This document shows, piece by piece, positions 39,275 to 47,027 of a stretch of 64,000 nt of DNA. How positions within the stretch are numbered: position 1 is the stretch's first letter; the number at the start of each line of letters is the position of its first letter. The notes under the pieces are model-generated. The model did no database searches. It saw only the letters and a program-made list of their open reading frames with translations, and was not told the DNA's origin. This stretch comes from Kitasatospora sp. MAP5-34 (lineage in GTDB: Bacteria > Actinomycetota > Actinomycetes > Streptomycetales > Streptomycetaceae). The position numbers were made by a program, and so were the translations under genes. The DNA lies in the NCBI RefSeq assembly GCF_029894335.1, contig NZ_JARXZC010000038.1:1-64000 (forward strand). Reading direction: 5' to 3'.

Positions 39275-39446
39275 CCCCGGGCGTCCGGCGGCACACCACC
39301 GCCGGACACCTGAATACCGGGACACCCGGGCACCCAGCTACAGGACACCGAGAAACACGCGCCGCACCGCCGACACCGGCGCGGCGGGGGCAGCCGCCCC
39401 GGCCGGAGCGGCCGCGGCGGAAAAGAACTGAGGGGAAGAATTCGAG

Positions 39447-40799
39447 ATGACCGACTCACCGTTCCACGTCATCGTCATCGGGGGCGGCACGGGAGGCATG
39501 GCCCTGGCCCACGGGCTGAAGGCGGCGGGGATCAGCGTCGCCGTCTACGAGCGCGACCGCACCCGCAACAGCGGGCTGCACGGCTACCGCGTGGGCATCA
39601 ACCCCGACGGCAGCCGGGCCCTGAAGTACCTCCTCCCCGGCGAGCTGTTCGACACCTTCCTGGCCACCTGCGCCCGGGGCCCCAAGTACTTCAGCTTCCT
39701 CAAGGAGAACCTCAAGCCGAGCATGACCCTGCCCCTGGTGGTGGAGGACGACCCGGTCAACACCGAGAAGTCGGTCAGCCGGATGACCCTGCGCCAGGTC
39801 CTGCTGACCGGCATCGAGGACATCGTCCACTTCGACAAGACCTTCACGCACTACGAGAAGGAGGAGGACGGCCGGGTCACCGCCTTCTTCCAGGACGGCA
39901 GCAAGGCCACCGGCGACCTGCTGGTCGCCGCCGACGGCGCCAACTCCCGGGTGCGCCAGCAGTATCTGCCGCACGCCACGGTCGAGGACGCCAACATCAT
40001 CTCCATCACGGCCAAGGTCCCGCTGACCCCCGCGACCAAGGCCCTGATCCCGGAGAAGGTCTTCCAGGGCATCGGCCTCGTCGTCGCGCCCAAGGGCTAC
40101 AGCTGCATCCTGCACTCGATGGAGTTCGGCTGGGACCCGGACGGCAAGGTCAAGAACAACATCGGCGGCAACGACGCGGCCCTCATCGAGCAGTGGCCCG
40201 GCCTGCTGTTCGACAACACCCGCGACTACATCAACTGGGGCTTCTGGGCCTCCACCGACAAGTTCCCCGCCGACATCATGAAGAAGCGTCCCGAGGAGCT
40301 CATCAAGCTGACCCTCGACATGACGACCAAGTGGCACCCCGACCTGCGCAAGCTCTTCAGCCTCGGCGACCCGCAGACCTGCTTCGCCGTCAACATCCGC
40401 ACCTCCGTGCCGATCGACCAGTGGAGCCCCAGCAACATCACGCTGATCGGCGACGCGATCCACACCATGACTCCCGGCCAGGGGGTCGGCGCCAACACCG
40501 CGCTGCGCGACGCCGCCCGGCTCTGCCGCAACCTGATCGCCCACCGCGACGCCCGGATGACACTCCTGGAAGCCGTGCTGGAGTACGAGACCAAGATGGT
40601 CGAGTACGGCTACGCGGCGGTCAAGGAGTCCAAGAAGCAGACCAGCGGGGACCAGCCGATCAACAAGCCCTACATCGGCCGGCTCGCACTGCTGGGCATG
40701 CGCGGCTACTTCTGGCTGGCCGGCCGGGTCCCGGCCCTGCGGCAGAAGATGGCCGAAGACCTGTACCTCGACCGCGGTGGCAACCGCGAAGAGTACTGA
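39447..40799 (+). CDS. FAD-dependent monooxygenase (second paralogue)
   Basis: A 450-residue group A flavoprotein monooxygenase. The N-terminal motif is VIVIGGGTGGMALAHGL and LIGDAIHTMTPGQGVGAN is the flavin motif near residue 335. It resembles the enzyme at 8910-10271 across its whole length, including LFDTFLATCARGPKYF, SVSRMTLRQVLLTGIED and WASTDKFPAD. The two are therefore duplicates split by about 30 kb, and they should act on similar aromatic or olefinic substrates. ATG follows GAGGGGAAG. An SDR follows 42 bp later, probably in the same operon. Confidence 0.92.
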   Translation: MTDSPFHVIVIGGGTGGMALAHGLKAAGISVAVYERDRTRNSGLHGYRVGINPDGSRALKYLLPGELFDTFLATCARGPKYFSFLKENLKPSMTLPLVVEDDPVNTEKSVSRMTLRQVLLTGIEDIVHFDKTFTHYEKEEDGRVTAFFQDGSKATGDLLVAADGANSRVRQQYLPHATVEDANIISITAKVPLTPATKALIPEKVFQGIGLVVAPKGYSCILHSMEFGWDPDGKVKNNIGGNDAALIEQWPGLLFDNTRDYINWGFWASTDKFPADIMKKRPEELIKLTLDMTTKWHPDLRKLFSLGDPQTCFAVNIRTSVPIDQWSPSNITLIGDAIHTMTPGQGVGANTALRDAARLCRNLIAHRDARMTLLEAVLEYETKMVEYGYAAVKESKKQTSGDQPINKPYIGRLALLGMRGYFWLAGRVPALRQKMAEDLYLDRGGNREEY

Positions 40800-40840
40800 C
40801 CGAAACACCGAACCGAAGTTCACCGAAAGGGACATGAAGA

Positions 40841-41593
40841 GTGGATCTGGGACTGCAGGACAAGCGAGTCCTCATCACCGGCGCGACGCGCGGCATCGGC
40901 CGCGCCACCGCCAGGGCCTTCGCGGCCGAGGGAGCGAAGGTCGCCATCACCTACAACTCGTCGGCGGACGAGGCGCAGAACGTGGTGAAGGAGCTCGGCG
41001 GCTCCGAGCGCGCCATCGCCGTGCAGTGCACGCTCGGTGACCCCGCCTCCATCAAGGCGGCCGTCGAGCACGTGGAGGGCGCCTGGGGCGGCGTCGACGT
41101 CGTCGTCGCCAACGCCCAGTCGTTCTCCTGGGTCAACCCCGACGAGCTGCCGGCGTTCGAGAACCTCCCGGTCGACGAGTGGTTCCCGCAGCTGCGGGAC
41201 AACGTCGAGGGCCACATGCTGACGGTCCGTCACGCCCTGGGCGGCATGCGCGCACGCGGCTGGGGCCGGATCGTGCTGCTCTCCTCGGTGACGGCCGACC
41301 ACGGCTCGCCCGGCTCGGAGATCTACAGCGCCGCCAAGGCCGCCCTGCACGGCTTCGCCCGCGGCCTGGCCTGGACCCGGGACGGCGTCCTGGCCAACGT
41401 CGTCTCCCCGGGCGGCACACTCACCGAGAGCCTGCAGGCGGTGGACCCGGCCATCATCGAGAAGTCCGCCCAGGAGGCCCCCAGCGGCCGCCTGGCCACC
41501 GCGGACGACGTGGCCCGCGTCATCGTCTTCCTCTGCTCGGAAGCCAACGGCAACGTCAACGGCGAAATCGTCCGCACCGCCGGCGGCCGCTGA
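40841..41593 (+). CDS. short-chain dehydrogenase/reductase
   Basis: A 250-residue SDR with TGATRGIG (14-21), NAQS in place of the usual NNAG (98-101), catalytic Ser in VLLSSVTAD and Tyr/Lys in IYSAAKAAL. The NAQ change occurs in FabG-like reductases with altered function. The end (NVNGEIVRTAGGR) matches the SDR oligomerisation motif. The start is GTG at 40841. It is the last gene of the tailoring block and is followed at once by a strong terminator. Confidence 0.9.
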   Translation: MDLGLQDKRVLITGATRGIGRATARAFAAEGAKVAITYNSSADEAQNVVKELGGSERAIAVQCTLGDPASIKAAVEHVEGAWGGVDVVVANAQSFSWVNPDELPAFENLPVDEWFPQLRDNVEGHMLTVRHALGGMRARGWGRIVLLSSVTADHGSPGSEIYSAAKAALHGFARGLAWTRDGVLANVVSPGGTLTESLQAVDPAIIEKSAQEAPSGRLATADDVARVIVFLCSEANGNVNGEIVRTAGGR

Positions 41594-41611
41594 CCGCACA
41601 CCGCACGCAGA

Positions 41612-41639
41612 GTGGGGCCGGCCTGGTGGCCGGCCCCAC
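41612..41639. terminator. perfect 12-bp hairpin, part of a duplicated segment
   Basis: GTGGGGCCGGCC and GGCCGGCCCCAC pair around TGGT. Together with the preceding bases (GCTGACCGCACACCGCACGC from 41589), it is nearly identical to 49774-49827. Confidence 0.75.
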
Positions 41640-41697
41640 TTCGCGTGCTGCGCGGCCGGGGGAGTGCGAGCGAGCCGAGCCGGTGCTTGTCCGGCCG

Positions 41698-42789
41698 TCA
41701 GGCCAGTCGCCAGGACCGGCTGCCGGGGGTGTCGAGCCACAGCAGCTGGCTGTCCGGCGTGACGGACAGACCGTACCGTTCCCGGCGCGGCTGGCCGCTC
41801 TCCTGGTAGATCACGTAAGCCTCTTCGACGATGTCCCACAGGCGACGGGGACCGGCCTGCCGTGCGGTGCCGCCCTCGACCCGCGCCCACGATCCGGCCC
41901 CGTCCCAGAACTCGCACGCCCGGACGGACCCGTCGGGGGCGTGCTCGAACCTCTGGAAGACGCCGGGCAGCACAAGGCTCAGCAGGAAGTGCAACCCGTC
42001 TTCGCGCAGGGCCTCCGGGCTCACGCCGGTACTACTCGACAGATAGCTGTCCGGGGCGGGCGGCATGACGTTCGACGGGGCGTACGAGGCGTCTCGGGCC
42101 ACCATGAAGAAGGCGGAGTCGGGCAGGAACCGGCCCTCGGCGGTCCCGTCCGCTTCGACGACCAGGCGTACGATGCCGCCACCCATCGGGCACACGATGA
42201 CGCCGCCCGGCTCGGTCTCCCGGAGCCACGCGGCGGGAATGCTCTCGAACGCGCACGTGGCGATCAGCCGGTGGCACCGGGGCACTCCCGGCAGAGCGGC
42301 CCGGCCGTCCCCGGCGATGACCAGCGGGGTGTGGCCGAGTGCGGCCAGGCGCCTTTCTGCGGCGCGGGACAGTGCTGCGTCCACTTCGACGGTGACGACG
42401 TTCGCGCTGCCGACCCGGTGGCACAGCAGAGCGGCGTTGTAGGCCGTGCCGGTGGCGATCTCCCGTACCCGGTCGCCGTCGCGCACGTCGAGTGCTTCGA
42501 GCATCAGGGCCATCAGGGTCGGCATCGTCGACGAGCTGGTGGCGACGTCGTCGGCGCTGAACTTGATCAGCAGCGAGTCGTCGCTGTAGACCGTGGGCAG
42601 CCAGTCGGGGTCTCCCTCGGCAAGGGCCATGACGCCGTCCTTCGTACGGATCTTGAAGGACGGGACGAACGGCTCTCGGGGCACGGTCGCGAAGGCGTCG
42701 TACCAATGGGCGGAGGTGATCGCTCCACGGGCGCGGAGCCTGTCGGCGAGCGAGCGGCGGAGCTCGGTGGGGGAGACGGTCGTGCTCAT
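41698..42789 (-). CDS. tgmC: PIMT-like methyltransferase of an ATP-grasp RiPP system
   Basis: A 363-residue protein. The N-terminal half is protein-L-isoaspartate methyltransferase-like: motif I REIATGTAYNAALL, VVTVEVDAAL, PLVIAGDG and LIATCAFESIP, where PIMTs recognise Asp/isoAsp. The second half is the extra domain typical of graspetide-linked members. In known systems such enzymes methylate an Asp so that it closes to an aspartimide in the cyclised peptide. ATG at 42789 overlaps the ATP-grasp gene by 4 bp. A truncated relative lies at 2809-3540. The gene belongs to the precursor/ATP-grasp locus and completes it. Confidence 0.88.
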   Translation of the reverse strand: MSTTVSPTELRRSLADRLRARGAITSAHWYDAFATVPREPFVPSFKIRTKDGVMALAEGDPDWLPTVYSDDSLLIKFSADDVATSSSTMPTLMALMLEALDVRDGDRVREIATGTAYNAALLCHRVGSANVVTVEVDAALSRAAERRLAALGHTPLVIAGDGRAALPGVPRCHRLIATCAFESIPAAWLRETEPGGVIVCPMGGGIVRLVVEADGTAEGRFLPDSAFFMVARDASYAPSNVMPPAPDSYLSSSTGVSPEALREDGLHFLLSLVLPGVFQRFEHAPDGSVRACEFWDGAGSWARVEGGTARQAGPRRLWDIVEEAYVIYQESGQPRRERYGLSVTPDSQLLWLDTPGSRSWRLA

Positions 42790-43751
42790 GTGTCGGTTCC
42801 TTCGAGCAGGTCGGCGAGGGCGTGGGTGATGGGGCCGCGCAGGTCGGGGATGAAGCCGAACTGGCCGTTCGGGTTCAGGTCGATCAGGTGCCAAGTCCCC
42901 TTGTAGTCAACGAGAAAGTCCATGGCCGCGTACCGCAGGCCGAAGGCGCTCATCAATCCTCGGACGCCGGCGGCGACGGGGGCCGGGACGGGGCACGTCT
43001 GGTAGGAGAGACTGGGATAGTCGGTGCGGAAGTCGACGCGTGAGGCGTCTGATCCGGCGTGGATCTCGGAGGCGAACATCTGGTTTTCGACGACGGTCAG
43101 CCGGACCTCTCCCCGGGCCTTGTCGATCCACTCCTGGAACTGGTGAGCCGTCCGGGAGACGTCGGTGGTGATCTCGTCGGCCGTCACACGGGTGGTCCAC
43201 AGCGCGCGGCGTTGGCCATCCTGCTCGGGAGGGAAGGCGCTCCCGACCGGCTTGTACGCGGCGACCTGCCCCGGCAGGGCGTTGATGAAGTCGCGCGCCT
43301 CGCCGGGCTCGTTGGTGATCAGCGTCCGGGGTACCGCCAGGCCGCACCGGACGGCGGTGGCCAGGGCCACCGGCTTGCACGCCGCCCGGGTGTTGTCGCC
43401 CGGACGGTTGACCCACCGGCAGTCGAGCGACGCCAGGACACCGCTGAATCCGGCGCGGGCCTCCGCCCGCGACCACTCGGCGTCCTCTACGCTCATGCCG
43501 GCCGCGAACCGGAACGGGTCCGGGCGGCGGTAGTACACCGACCGGATCTGATCGAGGGGAAGGCCCTGGCGCCGGCCGCGCACCCGCCCCTGCCACTTCC
43601 CCTGGCCGCCGCCGATCGTGAAGGCTATCGCCGCCTTCTCGGGGAAGTCGCCCGGGTCGAGGCGCACCAGGGGGACGCCTCGCTCGTTCAGCTCGGATAT
43701 CACCAGGTCAGTGGTCGGGTCGAGATCGCAGGTCAGCACCAGGACCGTCAT
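42786..43751 (-). CDS. tgmB: ATP-grasp ribosomal peptide maturase (graspetide ligase)
   Basis: A 321-residue ATP-grasp enzyme of the TgmB/MvdD-type. It has VLTCDLDPTTDLVISELNERG at the start, the ATP-binding core (VAAYKPVGSAFPP, TVVENQMFASEIH) and the metal-binding LIDLNPNGQFGFI near the end. In the family it activates Asp/Glu side chains of the precursor as acyl phosphates and forms esters or amides with Thr/Ser/Lys. The precursor starts 22 bp upstream and the methyltransferase overlaps downstream. All graspetide parts are present, so the locus should be functional. Confidence 0.93.
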   Translation of the reverse strand: MTVLVLTCDLDPTTDLVISELNERGVPLVRLDPGDFPEKAAIAFTIGGGQGKWQGRVRGRRQGLPLDQIRSVYYRRPDPFRFAAGMSVEDAEWSRAEARAGFSGVLASLDCRWVNRPGDNTRAACKPVALATAVRCGLAVPRTLITNEPGEARDFINALPGQVAAYKPVGSAFPPEQDGQRRALWTTRVTADEITTDVSRTAHQFQEWIDKARGEVRLTVVENQMFASEIHAGSDASRVDFRTDYPSLSYQTCPVPAPVAAGVRGLMSAFGLRYAAMDFLVDYKGTWHLIDLNPNGQFGFIPDLRGPITHALADLLEGTDT

Positions 43752-43772
43752 GGGATTCCTACCTCTCGGCGG

Positions 43773-44045
43773 TTACTGGTCGACGGTGGGCGCGGAGTCG
43801 GCGTCGGGCCACTGCTGGTGGTCCGTCGTCGTCGTGTACGACGTGGGGGAGGAGGACTGCGTCGTCATGGACGGCTCGTGGATGAACGGCGTCCCCTCCT
43901 CGGTGAGGCTGAGCTGCCGGTCCGGGCACAGCGTCAGCGGCGGGATCACGTCCTCCTCGCGCGAAACGATGGGGACCGCACGGGTGAGGCCGAAAGGACG
44001 CACTTGGGGCCCGCCGTGCGGGCGCTCGAGGGTCGTGGTGCTCAT
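43773..44045 (-). CDS. tgmA: graspetide precursor (ATP-grasp-modified RiPP)
   Basis: A 90-residue precursor. The leader carries RPFGLTRA (15-22), the conserved P-F-G-L-x-R recognition motif for TgmB-type enzymes. The C-terminal core is Thr/Ser-rich followed by acids: TTTTDHQQWPDADSAPTVDQ is the last 20 residues, offering Thr hydroxyls and three Asp for side-chain ester bonds plus possible Asp-imide formation by the methyltransferase. No cleavage site is obvious. ATG is preceded by GGAGG at proper spacing. Divergent sequence towards 44200 holds other remnants. Confidence 0.92.
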   Translation of the reverse strand: MSTTTLERPHGGPQVRPFGLTRAVPIVSREEDVIPPLTLCPDRQLSLTEEGTPFIHEPSMTTQSSSPTSYTTTTDHQQWPDADSAPTVDQ

Positions 44046-44172
44046 GGGGTCCTCCGTTGCTGGTTGGTGCGGTGAGTGGGCGCCTGCCCCAGCAGGGCGC
44101 CCGGTCCGTCCAGGTCGCCGGACGGAAATCTGTGGGTGGTGCCGGCCGTACGCGACCGCCGGTGCTGCCCGT

Positions 44173-44274
44173 TCACGGCCTCGCGCCCGTCCGCAGCTCG
44201 AACCAGACGACCTTGCCGGGTGGTGCGTAGGTGACGCCCCACTGGTGGGCGAGCTTGGCGATCATGGAGAGGCC
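44173..44274 (-). pseudogene. C-terminal scrap of a HATPase/anti-sigma-type ATP-binding gene
   Basis: The leftward frame reads GLSMIAKLAHQWGVTYAPPG, then KVVWFELRTGARP and stop. This is the usual end of streptomycete RsbW-like ATP-binding regulators (GxxLVxALAxxWGVxxxxxGKxVWFEL). About 33 codons remain, and the upstream part is replaced by unrelated sequence. Confidence 0.6.
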
Positions 44275-44598
44275 GGCTGGACCGACATCGCCGCCGCAGC
44301 CGACCACTACCGGTCACGCCACCGCACTCCTAAAGATCACCTGCTGAGAACGCATCAGCCCTGCCTGGGGGCGTAGTTGTGCCTGGCGGTAGCGCTCATC
44401 CTTGGTCACTCTCCTTCACCAGCGAGGTGGGGGTCGAGACAAGACCGTAGGAGCGTCGGCCAGCGACACTCAACGAAGTTGCTCAGAGTTGCTGGAAGTC
44501 TCCTGAGAGAGGCTTCGGTGCTGTCGGGTGCTTGACCTCGGGGTAGTCGCGGGGCGAAGGTCAGAGGTGGCATACGGCCGGATCATGGGGGGAGCAAC
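44275..44598. other. 324-bp gap with no intact gene
   Basis: A plus-strand frame through 44270-44376 reads DIAAAADHYRSRHRTPKDHL and ends TAG, perhaps another scrap. The rest is AT-richer than the surroundings (for example TTGCTCAGAGTTGCTGGAAG) and should hold the promoter for the gene at 44599. Confidence 0.4.
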
Positions 44599-44877
44599 AT
44601 GCGGCAACACAGCAGCGACGGCGACGACTTAACCGCTACGTTCTTCTGCACGGACCCCAACTCTCAGGGCGGCGTCGAGTGCGAGACGTTCTACGAGACC
44701 GACCGTGCCTCTTGGATCGTGCAGCTCAAGAAGCGCGGACCGAAGGTTCGGGATCAGCTCGTCGCATTGGCCGATGACGAGACGTTCGGGGAGATGTCCG
44801 GGCGGACCATGGATGTGTTCGTGCGGAAGTACGTCAGGGAGCGCTATGGAATTGATCTCGGCATCACGCCGACTTGA
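44599..44877 (+). CDS. small unknown protein beside DUF6879/XRE genes
   Basis: A 92-residue soluble protein: FFCTDPNSQGGVECETFYET in the first half and a helical basic end (FVRKYVRERYGIDLG). It overlaps the DUF6879 gene by 32 bp. This arrangement (small acidic/helical protein, DUF6879, XRE/DUF5753) recurs in streptomycetes, but the function of this first member is unknown. The gene has weaker GC3 than its neighbours. Confidence 0.65.
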   Translation: MRQHSSDGDDLTATFFCTDPNSQGGVECETFYETDRASWIVQLKKRGPKVRDQLVALADDETFGEMSGRTMDVFVRKYVRERYGIDLGITPT

Positions 44878-45346
44878 GCTGCTGTTCGGTGAGCCCGCCC
44901 AAGAAGTCCGGAAGCTGGAGCTACGGGACTTCTACGAGGTAGACCGCCCACTGTTCGAGGCGTGGCGCTCAGACGACCGTGAGACGGTCGAGGAGACGAT
45001 GCGTGGGCATCGTGCGTTTCTGGCCGGGAAGGCCGCTCTCGGCTTCCCTTACCGGCGCGTGCGAGTCATCTCCGAGCCGCTCTCGGAGTATCAGCGGATG
45101 GCAGTCGAGTTGGCCGACCCCGAGGAAGGTCTTCGGTGGCTTCCCCGCCCTCTCGTGTCGGCGGTGCCGTTGCCGGGGAACGACTGTCTGATCCGGGATG
45201 ACCTGGTGATCTTCAACCTCATCGGGGGAGACAACCAGCAGACCGAGATCCAGCTCTCAACCGATCCGGACGTGGTCGGTTTCTGCAATGACGCGTTCGA
45301 GCGGGCATGGTCGCTCGGTGTCCCCAACGGTAAGTACAAGCCCTGA
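44846..45346 (+). CDS. DUF6879-family protein
   Basis: A 166-residue protein with a conserved-looking core: VRKLELRDFYEVDRPLFEAW, FPYRRVRVISEPLSEYQRM, DCLIRDDLVIFNLIGGDNQQ and a final AFERAWSLGVP. This family is regularly found beside DUF5753 regulators, DUF397 and similar small genes, and is suspected to be the effector or partner in such pairs. ATG at 44846 lies inside the previous gene; no better start is seen. The regulator begins 4 bp after its stop. Confidence 0.75.
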   Translation: MELISASRRLELLFGEPAQEVRKLELRDFYEVDRPLFEAWRSDDRETVEETMRGHRAFLAGKAALGFPYRRVRVISEPLSEYQRMAVELADPEEGLRWLPRPLVSAVPLPGNDCLIRDDLVIFNLIGGDNQQTEIQLSTDPDVVGFCNDAFERAWSLGVPNGKYKP

Positions 45347-45350
45347 CGAC

Positions 45351-46202
45351 ATGTCGGACCAAGAACCATCCGCGTCTGCGAAGCGCGCATTCGGAACCCA
45401 GCTCAAGGAACTACGCCGGGACACCAACCTCTCGGGCGTCGAACTCGCGCGGCGCTGCGGTTGGCACAAGACCAAGGTGTCGAAGATCGAGCACGGCACA
45501 CAGATCCCGACCGAGGACGATATCCGAGCGTGGGCAACGGCCTGCGGCGCCGAAGGGCAGATCCCCGAACTCATCGCGGTGAGTCGTGAGATCGAGCAGA
45601 TGTGGACCGACTACAGGCGGTGGCACCGACCGGGGATGAAGCGTCTCCAGTTCCAGGCCATGGACCTCTACACGAAGACCAAGCTCCTCCGCGTGTATGA
45701 GTCACTGTTCATTCCTGGTTTCCTACAGACAGTCGAGTACGCCAAGGCGCAGTTCACCATCCATGCCAAACTGCACGGTCTACCGTTGGGCGATGTTGGG
45801 GAAGCCGCGCAGAACCGCATGGTCCGTAAGCGGTTCCTCGGTACCGGAGCGCCCATATTCTCGTTCATCTTGGAAGCGTCCGCACTGACGAACAACACGG
45901 GCGGCGTAGAGGTGATGAACGGCCAACTTGACCACCTACTAGAGGTGATGAAGCTCCAGTACGTGTCCATCGGGATCATCCCCCAAGGCCGGGAGCGGTT
46001 GCTCTACCCGGGTGAAGGCTTCTACCTGTTTGACGAGAGCTTGCTCAAGCAAGAGTTCTGGTCGGGGGCGTTCCAGACGTCCAGACCCGAGAACATCACG
46101 TACTTCATGCGCGTTTTCGCTGCTCTGCGGGATCAAGCCGTATTCGGCGATGCCGCCCGAAACGAGATCGAGGCGGCCCGTAGCCGTCTTCAAGGGACCT
46201 GA
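45351..46202 (+). CDS. XRE/DUF5753 regulator (Scr1/WhiJ-type)
   Basis: A 283-residue regulator. The N-terminal helix-turn-helix is LKELRRDTNLSGVELARRCG, then KVSKIEHGTQIPTEDDI (16-60). The DUF5753 domain begins near ESLFIPGFLQTVEYAKAQF and contains VSIGIIPQGRERLLYPGEGF. ATG at 45351 is chosen because it starts 4 bp after DUF6879 and before the HTH; upstream codons of the frame belong to that gene. It is an intact counterpart of the duplicated regulator at 13427 and of the collapsed one at 61581. Confidence 0.87.
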   Translation: MSDQEPSASAKRAFGTQLKELRRDTNLSGVELARRCGWHKTKVSKIEHGTQIPTEDDIRAWATACGAEGQIPELIAVSREIEQMWTDYRRWHRPGMKRLQFQAMDLYTKTKLLRVYESLFIPGFLQTVEYAKAQFTIHAKLHGLPLGDVGEAAQNRMVRKRFLGTGAPIFSFILEASALTNNTGGVEVMNGQLDHLLEVMKLQYVSIGIIPQGRERLLYPGEGFYLFDESLLKQEFWSGAFQTSRPENITYFMRVFAALRDQAVFGDAARNEIEAARSRLQGT

Positions 46203-46299
46203 GGACGGAAGCCCACGAGTGCCAGATGGGCGGGATGCACCAGGAAGCCGAACCGTCAACTCGGCGGTGTGTCGCTGCAGGTCAGGAGCAAAGAAGGCT

Positions 46300-46337
46300 G
46301 GTGCCCGAGTGGAGAGTTCAAGTCCCCCTCGGACACC
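46300..46337 (+). other. tRNA-end-like or group-II-intron-like hairpin remnant
   Basis: GGTGCCCGAG and CTCGGACACC form a 10-bp stem with one mismatch. The 3' half, GTTCAAGTCCCCCTCGGACA followed by CCA, has the form of a tRNA T-loop plus acceptor end, and GCCCGAGTGG resembles the 5' end of tRNA-Leu. No D- or anticodon arm exists between them. It is either an internally deleted tRNA-Leu, possibly an integration-site scar, or a stem of a decayed group II intron. Confidence 0.4.
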
Positions 46338-46435
46338 AACTGTGAGCCCACGGGTTCCAGCGAAGTGCTGGTTGAGCCTTCGTCCCGCCTGGTGGCTCAG
46401 CCAGTGGCGCTGATGACGACGAGGATGAAGTCGGC

Positions 46436-46700
46436 CGGAACCGCTTTGCCAAATTGGTCCACCTGTCCGAAGGCCACCTCGCGGCCCAGCGTCCGGGACA
46501 GGCCGTCGACACCGCCGGTCAGGCACTCGACCTGTACGGGGCCGTGAACTGCCCCCCGTTGGGCTGTCCGCCTGAACCGCTTCCGCGACAACGTGGCCGG
46601 TGCCGCCCTTCCCGAGACGGCCGCGTTCGTGGAACGGTACGACTGGCCAAGGGTCCAGCCGCTGACCGCAGTGATCGGCTCCGAGGCCGGACAGACTTGG
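46436..46700 (+). pseudogene. frameshifted tail of a TPR-type regulator
   Basis: One frame reads RNRFAKLVHLSEGHLAAQRP then GQAVDTAGQALDLYGAV, and a second frame continues RLNRFRDNVAGAALPETAAF then VERYDWPRVQPLTAVIGSEA. Together they resemble the C-terminal TPR end of XRE/TPR regulators such as the one at 53796. A frameshift lies near 46545-46565, and neither start nor HTH is present. Confidence 0.5.
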
Positions 46701-46727
46701 TACACCACTGGTGTACCAGCGGTGTAC
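46698..46727. promoter_or_regulatory. probable VapB operator
   Basis: TGGTACACC-ACT-GGTGTACCA (46698-46718) is a perfect 9-bp palindrome followed by a further half-site GGTGTAC (46721-46727), 10 bp before the antitoxin ATG. Autoregulation by a ribbon-helix-helix antitoxin is typical of such sites. Confidence 0.7.
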
Positions 46728-46736
46728 GATCGCGGT

Positions 46737-47027
46737 ATGGCTGATGCGACGATCAAGGTCTCCCCTGATACGCGTGACCGGCTGGCCGCTCTCGCGGCGG
46801 CCGGCGGTACCACGATCGGCGCCCAGGTGGCTCTGCTGGTGGAGCGGCAGCCCACTGCGGAGCAGATCGCCGAGCAGATCGCCGAGGGCCGCCGGCTGCT
46901 GCGGGAGCACTTCGGGATGACCCTCACCGACGCGGAACTGGACCAGGGCCCGGACCTGCTGCAGCGGGTCTACGGCATCGCCGCGGCCGACACGCGCGCC
47001 AAGGTCGCCCCCCGGCGCAGCGCGTGA
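46737..47027 (+). CDS. vapB: VapB-like antitoxin
   Basis: A 96-residue protein. The N terminus has a ribbon-helix-helix pattern (ATIKVSPDTRDRLAALAAA, then TTIGAQVALLVER), which binds DNA as a dimer. The C-terminal helical part (EQIAEGRRLLREHFG, LQRVYGIAAADTR) would wrap the toxin. ATG at 46737 is used rather than the longer frame, because the operator palindrome ends just before it. It overlaps the toxin by 4 bp. The pair lies in a decayed region, as is common for such modules. Confidence 0.78.
   Translation: MADATIKVSPDTRDRLAALAAAGGTTIGAQVALLVERQPTAEQIAEQIAEGRRLLREHFGMTLTDAELDQGPDLLQRVYGIAAADTRAKVAPRRSA

Larger units (their letters stand above)
46203..46736. other. 534-bp gap holding remnants and an operator
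   Basis: There is no intact gene. The gap contains the hairpin at 46300-46337, a frameshifted regulator remnant at 46436-46700 and the VapB operator at 46698-46727. Sequence at 46210-46300 (ACGAGTGCCAGATGGGCGGG and onwards) is reminiscent of group II intron domain I, without the intron's reverse transcriptase. Confidence 0.4.

Noticed and set aside
36905..39325. N-terminal extension of the flavin reductase to 806 codons
   Set aside because: Only the last 173 codons carry family motifs. The upstream part is antisense to the N-hydroxylase and the 16-bp repeat array.
46300..46337. A functional tRNA gene
   Set aside because: There is no anticodon arm or D arm between the two stem halves, and the total length is 38 bases.
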